A stretch of DNA of 64,000 nt from Marsupella aquatica (taxonomy: Eukaryota; Marchantiophyta): assembly GCA_973895155.1 (NCBI GenBank), contig OZ316894.1, forward strand, positions 25,358,001 to 25,422,000. Reading direction: 5' to 3'. A program made the translations under genes and the position numbers. The notes beneath the pieces are model-generated. The model was given only the letters and a program-made list of their open reading frames with translations. It was not told where the DNA came from and made no database searches. Of the stretch, positions 53,651 through 64,000 are shown one piece after another (positions within the stretch are counted from its first letter, which is position 1; each line of letters begins with the position of its first letter).

Positions 53651-56600
53651 ATGGCCACTGACAATAGAAGCGGAGGTAGCGTCGGGAGCCATAAGGCAGT
53701 GCCTGATTGGCTCAATAGTTCTGCTTGGTCGCGCACCCCTAGCAGCGGAGCGACTAAGAAGGTGAATACCTATGGACTTTCCGAGAACGGAATTAAGGAA
53801 CAAGGAAAACCCAAAGCTCAGCTGCAAAACAATGTGCCGGACGCAGGAGGTAAAGGGGATGTGACAACAGTCATCGAGGATCCCCTGAGCAAGCAGCATA
53901 TGCACTCGTCGCAAGCCAGCAGCACTGGACCAGTACAAAGGTGGCCTTCTCTAGATTCTGCAGTGTTCGGAAGGTCTGATACTTCATCAAATGCGCATTC
54001 CTCTACATCTTCGGAATCTTCTCAGCCTTCGACGAAAGGGTCCACCTCGCTGACTTCACGGATTGAGCTCTTTACTATTGAGGTATCCCCCACCTTTCAA
54101 AATTTAAATTCAAGCTCTACTGGCCGGGTTACTCTGAACCCTAGGGCGCCGAGGCCAGGAATTGATTTTTTAGACCCTTCAAATTTTACCAAGTTATAGA
54201 ACAATTGCGTTTGATTGTCGAATCGGTCCTTTCGGAAGCATGGGCCAGAGTGAAGCTTGCACAACTGTTCTTGCATAGCTTTGATATTTTCCCAAGCTGC
54301 TGCTCATCTCAATAGAAAACGGTCGCTGCTTATTAATCGCTACTGATAGATCGCTAGATCCAATTGGCACTGGTAGAAATGACCTACGGAGCGGAAAATA
54401 ATACAGTAGGATATGGATGATAAGAGAGTTTACGCTACTTTGAAGCTCATGAGTGTTTGTTTTGCTGCCTGTTTCAGTTAACAAGAAAACGAATACGTAT
54501 AGCTGAATTACAGCGATTGTCTGCCCAAGGGATTCCGGACATTGGAGGCCTTCGATCTATGTCTTGGAAGGTGAAAGCACCTGTTTCATTGAGCCTCCTA
54601 CTGTTTATTCTAGTGATCTCTTATTTGTTCTCGTTGGTGTGGGTAGCGGCTCAATTTGTGATCAGAAGGCCAGGGTCACTTGCCCGGTTTTTTGGGCATT
54701 GGATTTACCCCATTTAATCTTCCCCTCACTATTCTGATTGTGCTTAATACTGAATCTGTACTTGAAAGGACAGCTCTCAACTATGTTTTCGTGTACAGCT
54801 TCTTCTTGGCTACTTGCCCAGGAATCGAGAGGAGTGGTCTGCTGAATTAGCAAACAAACGTGGAGAGTATGCTGCTTTCAGGGAGGAGCTGCTCGTGACC
54901 CCTGTAAGTAAACTGCTTTTACCTCGACGAACGGTCAGCAGTATTGTATGCTAATTGGACTTGAGAAGATTCTTATGGATATTGTAGGCTGTGCCGAGAG
55001 GATCTGAACTTGAAATGGTATAATTATTACTCCGAGCAGGGATTGCGTTTTTCTCACTTCGGCCGTCTGAAAGGTCTCTTTTTCTGGTTACAGTCTGAGC
55101 TCACGAGGAGGAAGGAGGCGTACGAAAATCATCTGGCCTCTAATGACGATGATGGCAGGGGCTTTTTGCAAAGACAAGACATCACACATGATGATCATCC
55201 CTTGAGCCTTGGGTCTACCAGTGTTTGGCATCAGTATTTCCAGGTTTGAGACAATGAACAATGGCATCTCTGGTGTTCCGATACAAATGGATTATAATCT
55301 CTTTGTGGAGAGTAATGAAACCGTGGATAGTGAATGCAGCGATCATCTTTTGCAAGGCATTCTATTGCTTGAGAATCGGGGCTTTGCTCCGCTGAAAGGG
55401 AACGAGGTTTTGGTAAAGTACAAGAAAAACAGTTTCCTACCCGCTGAGATAAATCTTACCTTCATACATCTAAGCCAATCTTCTTATTGCCAGGACTCGG
55501 AACTCTCTGAGCAAATTGATCGGGATGTTAAGCGCACGCATCCAGACATCCAATTCTTTTGCGGTGACTCAAATTACGCTCTTGAAAACCAGGTAATGGT
55601 TTCCCACTCGAGATTAAGTCCTAGCCAAGTTTGATTAATGTGCATTCCTTTTCCTGCAACTGCCTGCCGGAATTTACGCCTGAGATTCCATCCCGCATTT
55701 TTTCTTTGCTATTATTGGCAGTCAGGTTGGCGGTTTGAATATGAGCAGACTTGGAAGATGATGGCAATGCAAGTTCAAAAGCAACCCAAATATGGTCCGT
55801 TTTTTTTAGCCAAGGAACCCGACTGACCACACTTGCTAAAATGTTGTGCTACTTGCTTGACTGTGCAGGAAGCCTTAAAGCGGGCCCTATTTATTTTCGC
55901 AAAATTGAATCCTGGAATACGATATGTTCAAGGCATGAATGAAGTGCTTGCTCCTTTGTATTGGGTTTTCAAAACAGATCCTGACGAAGAATATTCTGTG
56001 AGTTGCACATCCGATCCACGGTCTAAAGTGTAATTTATGGAGAGATCTAGGAAGGAAGTCCTGGATTGAATGTTACTTTTGACAGTCCCCTTTCTGTGTA
56101 ACGTATTGAACACGTATTGAAAAGCGGCAAAGGGAGGATTCCAAACGGCTTTCGTGCTATGATATTTCTCTCAGCCGCAGTGGACATGTTATGTTAAGAT
56201 AGCAGGAGCACGGATAAATCTCATGGAAGAAGGGATTTAATCTCTTACAGACCTTTATGGGATGGTCACCTGGTTGAAACAGTCAGTCGTCAAACTCGTT
56301 TCTGATAAGCACCCTTGATATGTATGACCAGACTCATGCAGAGGCTGATTCCTTCTTCTGCTTTGTGGAGCTACTGAGCGATTTCCGAGATAACTTCTGT
56401 CAACAATTAGACAACAGCGCAGTGGGAGTTCGTGCAACCCTTAGTCATCTGAATTCGCTTTTGAGGCGGTCCGATGAGGAGCTGTGGCGGCATATGGAAT
56501 TGACAGCGAAGGTTAGTCGTTGATTAGTCACCCTTTCTGTGCTCTCCTGGAATTTTCATAGAACTGTAGAGAATGACCGTTTTGTAGTCAGGGGGAAGCA

Positions 56601-57145
56601 ATAATCACAAAATGTTGCTCGCAGCGTTTCTATTTCCGACAGCTCCTGTCATCAATTTGGGTCATAAACTCGTGTATTGCTGTTCCCTTACCAGTGGTAA
56701 AATTTCACTTGGTCCCAGGTCAATCCTCAGTTCTATGCATTTAGGTGGATCACGCTTTTGTTGACTCAGGAGTTCGATTTTCCGGACTGTCTCCGGTTGT
56801 GGGACACTCTCTTGAGCAATCCTAACGGTCCACTGGTAAGTCGAATAATTCTGATCCTATTTGAGTGTCTTAGCGCTTAGAGTACCTATTTAGAGTTAAG
56901 TGCCAAGCTTCCCCTTCTGTCGATTATTTGGATTCCGAGATGTCTCGATTGCTGTTGTAACCTAACAGCTGCTTTCTTTGTATTTTGCTTACCAGGAGAT
57001 TTTGTTGCGAGTGTGCGTATCTATGCTGCTATGTGTAAGAAGTAGGTTGTTGGCTGGTGACTTCACTACCAACCTGAAGTTGTTGCAAAACTACCCTACG
57101 GTCAGTATTGACCATCTATTGACCGTTGCGGAAGAGTTGAGATAG
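53651..57145 (+). CDS. TBC-domain Rab GTPase-activating protein, TBC1D13-like, nine exons
   Basis: Exons by GT-AG sites, all phase 0: 53651-54082, 54478-54570, 54799-54903, 55094-55243, 55494-55592, 55869-55997, 56332-56511, 56719-56835, 56996-57145. The sum is 1455 bases, 484 residues. Residues 1-144 are a Ser-rich disordered N-terminus. The TBC domain starts at GIPDIGGLRSMSWK and LLLGYLPRNREEW. It has the catalytic Arg region QIDRDVKRTHPD (exon 5) and the Gln-finger YVQGMNEVLAPLYW (exon 6). SFFCFVELLSDFRDNF, QFYAFRWITLLLTQEF and CLRLWDTLLSN follow. It stimulates GTP hydrolysis by Rab proteins in membrane traffic. SELTRRKE and THDDHPLSLGSTSVW are typical of the TBC1D13 branch. Exon joins were made by eye and all keep the frame. 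Confidence 0.93.
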
Positions 57146-59780
57146 TAAAAGCGTACAGATTGCATGTTTAGTCATGATTGAACCAAAAGCCCCACAGTTT
57201 TCATAGAATTTTGTTCCCCGTAAGTAAAATAATGCAATGTGATTTAACTCTTGAGTCAGTCAGCCTGTATCTATGGAATTCTTTCCCTGAACCATATCGC
57301 AGGGCAAGAGCCCTGAAGGAGATACCGGGCTACCCATTGTACATTTGTATATTTCAAGTTTCGGCATAATTTACGGCCACACAGCAAACAAGAGATGATT
57401 CAGCAGATAGGAGAAGTGTGATCGTGGACTAGTGCCAATTGAAGTTGAGTTTCATAGCCTGAATATCCACTTTATAAACAAAGGGGGCAAGGTGTGTAAT
57501 GCGTCTGGTGCAGAGATCTTACCTATAAGACGCTGTTTATACAACCCTTGGATTATGAAACGCTAGAATTGGAAGAGTCACACGTGATAATGATATCCGC
57601 AAAACAAAATTCGGTCCACGTCTCATCTGGAGCCAAAATAAACCAGGGCGTCAGGCTGTAGAATTTCATGACTTTGGATTCTTGCACATTGCGAAATTGA
57701 AAAGTGTGTCCAGGATTTAATGGGAGGTAAAATCATGAATCACAGTATAATTCAGTTTCTAGACATCTTCGTGAAATGATCTTTTATATAGCTACAGGCA
57801 TGACAAATGGCTTAAATTGACATTAGCCATGACAAAACCTGGATCCACCAGGGTTTACCAAGGCATGACAAATGGCTTAAATTGACACTAGCCATGACGA
57901 AACCTGGATCCACCAGGGTTTACCAATGGTAGTATCATTTGCCTGAAATTGGGGAGCAAAGTGCCACTCTAGAGGAGAAAAAAGGGACAAGTCTGGGACA
58001 CTTCCCCTTACATATGGCCATTGGGGTTTCACAGGCCTCACACTGAAGAGGTTTGCATTTGTTATGAGTTTTGTATTAAAAACTTTGAATTGGAAATTCA
58101 TTTTTATAATTATAAAAAGGAACATGAATCATGACCATGAAAAGAGATACCATGCAGAGGAGAGTATTAGAGCTTGGCAAGGAAGAGCCACTAAATCCAC
58201 CTCCACTTTGCCTCATTATCTATCTCTGCCACTGGTCTCAAGATGAAGGGCATTTCCCTATGGAGGTTGGTATTGTATTTTAGATTTAGGCATAGAAGGG
58301 AAGTGGGACAATAACCCTACAATGTCTTTGGGTGGCAAGGGGAATCTGGACGAGGGTTTAACTGTCTCTACAACTTTGGTGTCCATAATGTTTGTTCTTG
58401 GCACTGATATTAGGGATAATCACCAAGATGCTACAAGTACCCCCAAAGTTCAACAGCCAACAGTGCTCGCTCTCAGGCCCTATTTATCATTGGTTAAAGA
58501 ATAAATTTAACATACATTTTTAGTGGTATAACATTGTTAATCAAAGTCTGCAGTGCTTATTTAAGCTAAATGTGTTGTGGATTTACCCAGGCCAAGACCA
58601 AAGACATTGGTTCTAGTCAACTATTAGCATGGGTGAACCTTGTAAACTAAGAGGTATTGCTCGAGTCTTGTGCTCTAAAGAGGAACTTCAATGGAAGTCA
58701 AGGCCAAAAGTTGAGCCCAGACAAGATTGAGGATCAGTCCATATATTCTATGAAACACTGCAAGAATGAAATTAGCCTCTCTCAACCTGTGAGCAATAAC
58801 TGAAAGAGCTAAGACCTTCAAAAGGGGTGAGACACCAAAACAGGGGAAGACAAAATTCATGGTCATTTCAGAACTTGGTATGAGCAGTCACCCAAATTAA
58901 AGAGAAAACTGAAGTAAAAACTCTACTCTACCCAAACCAAAATACCTGGTCTGGATCCAAAGTAAATTTCATGCGCAGATCATTGCAGAATGTGCCCTGT
59001 AGATGCCAAAAGCAGATGAGGAAGGTCAAAATGAGTCTGGAAAGATTCCACACAAAAAAACCAGAGCAAGCTATAATAGAAACACCATCAAGTTATAGGG
59101 ATCCAATAATAGAAACACCATCAAGTTATAAGCTTGGATGCAATCTTCATGCAACCTTTTGAGCTTAGATGAGATCCCAAAATGCCTCTTGTACGGAAGT
59201 CAAATTTCTTTCTTTGAAATTCATGTCTTAATTAAACATGCAAGTTTCCATAGATTTTTATGCAATTTTAGGAATCCTACCCCAATAAACATTTGCCATG
59301 TCAATCCAGGCATCATTTCAAATATTTGTATTTATGTGAGTAAATTTAAATGTTAGTTTATGTCTATGAGGGCTTGACATGTCATGAGTAAAAATAAGTA
59401 TTTAATTTGGGTGTGTCAGGTGAGTAAATTTAGGTATTTCATTTGTGTCTATTGGGGGTTAGAATGTCAGGTGAGGCTATCATCTAAATAATGAAACACA
59501 ATCAAAAGTTACTTCCAGGGCCTACTGTCTAGAGTGAAGCATCTAGACCGTGATACTAATTGATGGCATAAGGGAATTGAAGGATTGGACAAAGATGAAC
59601 AAAAATAACATGGAATACTTTTGTCTGCAAGGTTCTTTTTTCTTCTTCTCATCACCTTTATTTATGTTCAAGGAAGGAACAAGGAACCTCAATAATCAGG
59701 CTACTTTGTGTTTATCGGGCTCCATCTGTCAAGTGAGTAAATTTAAGTATTTCATTTGTGTTTGCACTATTCCATTTGTG
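57146..59780. other. 3' flank of the TBC gene and gene-free stretch
   Basis: No gene recognised. A 65-bp tandem duplication starting GGCATGACAAATGGC lies at 57797-57926. Two copies of ATAGAAACACCATCAAGTTAT lie near 59076 and 59110. Confidence 0.5.
57797..57926. repeat. 65-bp tandem duplication
   Basis: GGCATGACAAATGGCTTAAA begins at 57797 and again at 57862. Each unit includes CCTGGATCCACCAGGGTTTA, which is itself a short dyad (AAACCTGGATCCACCAGGGTTT, broken here by one base). Confidence 0.85.
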
Positions 59781-59785
59781 TATAT

Positions 59786-60130
59786 TGTTGAGCATAGACG
59801 ACAATCACAACAACAAGCCCATTAACCATCCAACGTACAAGAGTCGACACAAAGACATATGTGGTTCACCTCCACATGGGGCTACGTCCACGGGAACACA
59901 CAAGAACTTTACTGCACTCTAGGCCGTCTGACCATACCAAACATCCACAGCACAAGCTCTCCCTATCCCTCAACTAGTTCCGTAACAATGAGCCTTAGTC
60001 CCCCCAGGGTCTGGCACCAGCCCTGGCTATATACACAACAACATTACCGCTAACCTTAACTAAATCCTAACCCGAGTTAGCTTAACTATGATTAGCTCAT
60101 GAATCACAAGACTAAGAGCAATACCTAACA
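59786..60130. mobile_element. solo LTR, 345 bp, copy 2
   Basis: Starts TGTTGAGCATAGACGAC and ends AATACCTAACA. TATAT flanks both sides (59781-59785 and 60131-60135). Same family as 38852-39196. Confidence 0.88.
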
Positions 60131-60135
60131 TATAT

Positions 60136-61197
60136 GGGAGCTTCACACTTCGGGTAGGGCATTATGTGAAATATTTGTGTCTATCCTAGCTTTACACTTC
60201 CATAGCAATATGTGGATGACAATTTTTAAACAGCCACTAGCCATGTAGGAGGGGGAAGTGTTCAAGACTTCTCATTTTTTTACATTATTTTTTTCTATGG
60301 TGCCATTTTGTTTCACAACTTCAGAAAAAAAATCATATTTATGGCAAAACATAGTTTAAACCACCACTATCCATATAAAAGGAGAAGTGTTCAAGAATTC
60401 TTACTTCTTCACATGTCTTTCCTCTAAGGTTCTCTAAGGTGAGACTTTGCTGTAAAATAGTACTAACAATGGTGAAACTTGGTGGATCAAATTTTTGTCA
60501 TGGAGGAGCTTTAATTAAGAAGCTTTGGAGGGTCAGGCGCTACTAAACCCTAAACGGGGTTCGGCCCTATTTCTGGATTCCTTCTCGTTGTAGTGTTGAT
60601 GCAGGAGCGTCACCTCTCTCTTTGAGCTCTACCCTTCTCTCACTGGGAGCGATGGTGTGATTCGTCTATTCGTTTGCTACTACACTAGTTGGTTGCAGCA
60701 TTTGTCCTAGCTCGGCGCAGCAGTCTGAGCTCCATTAATTAACACACTGTCGTTCGCACCGAGGTCGAAGCAGTTTCTCAAGCTCTCGCAAAGAAATCTT
60801 AGCTCGATCTGTTGACGCTCTGTCTTGGTTTCGTTCGCTACTACATTAGGTTCAAGCATTTGGCTGAAACTGAGCAGAGAAATCTTTGCTTTAGAAGCAC
60901 TGTGTCTGTGCACGGGCTTTTCGAGCCTTCGTGATCTTGGAATTCAGTGATCTTTGAATTTGACTTACTGAATTTCTGCAATGATGGCTCCTGCAGTTCC
61001 CCTATATCGAGCGATTCTGCCTGTGGACAGACGGCCAGAGTACACTTTTGTCAGGGAGAGCCCTCACTTGGCTCGGTAGACAAATTGAGAAGTGCGGAGA
61101 TAAACAATAAGCAGTCAGTACGGCAAGCTTGGTTCATGCACTAAATTATTGACGGTCCCGAAGAAGTGTAGCAGAGGGTGCTGTGGAGCTTTTAATC
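60136..61197. other. upstream region of the lysyl-tRNA synthetase gene
   Basis: No separate gene recognised. The C/T-rich 60540-61190 segment is probably promoter and 5' UTR. Direct repeats AAATCATATTT/CACTATCCATATAA-type near 60200-60420 are weak. Confidence 0.45.

Positions 61198-64000
<2,803 letters not shown>

Overview
This window looks like nuclear DNA of a land plant. Three things support that: spliceosomal GT-AG introns of about 80-390 bp (one of 1.4 kb), a plastid outer-envelope OEP21 gene, and plant-type transposons (a Copia element with an initiator-tRNA-Met-like primer site, and a PIF/Harbinger element with its Myb-like partner). Low gene density and a DUF7869-type gene make a bryophyte-grade plant my best guess, but nothing here proves the species.

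Host genes are sparse. From left to right they are: OEP21 (minus, 4963-5466); a secreted PLAT-domain protein in two exons (minus, 6904-8784); a class-2 mitochondrial dihydroorotate dehydrogenase with no introns (plus, 40428-41828); a TBC-domain Rab-GAP resembling TBC1D13, nine exons (plus, 53651-57145); and the first ten exons of a cytosolic-type lysyl-tRNA synthetase that runs off the right edge (plus, 61198 to beyond 64000). The rest is intergenic DNA and mobile elements.

Mobile DNA dominates. A Copia element on the minus strand spans 10991-37807. It has about 295-bp LTRs, an AACCC target duplication, a primer site and broken gag-pol. Its internal region is split: between the 5' leader and gag sits a second unit at 15780-36920. 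That unit is 21.1 kb long, ends in a 17-bp inverted repeat and is flanked by CTAA on both sides. It carries a DUF7869-like gene on the minus strand at its left end and a long series of plus-strand exons on the right: three F-box-like modules, a ParB-like 'GQH' region, a methyltransferase-like region, an Ala/Glu/Lys repeat protein, a Ulp1-type protease and three tandem FCP1/NIF-phosphatase-like modules. Copies of an 18-bp palindrome (type CACGCGACNNGTCGCGTG) recur throughout the unit, many of them inside its introns, and a 189-bp tandem array holds two per repeat. The cargo has many frameshifts and stops, so this copy is decayed. This is the most unusual object in the window.

A second element, a PIF/Harbinger transposon of about 6.7 kb (45540-52199), encodes a DDE transposase, a Myb/SANT-like protein, an RPA-like OB-fold protein and a small unknown protein. 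Two 345-bp solo LTRs of one family lie at 38852-39196 and 59786-60130, each with its own 5-bp target duplication. Decayed minisatellites lie beside OEP21 and upstream of the dihydroorotate dehydrogenase gene.
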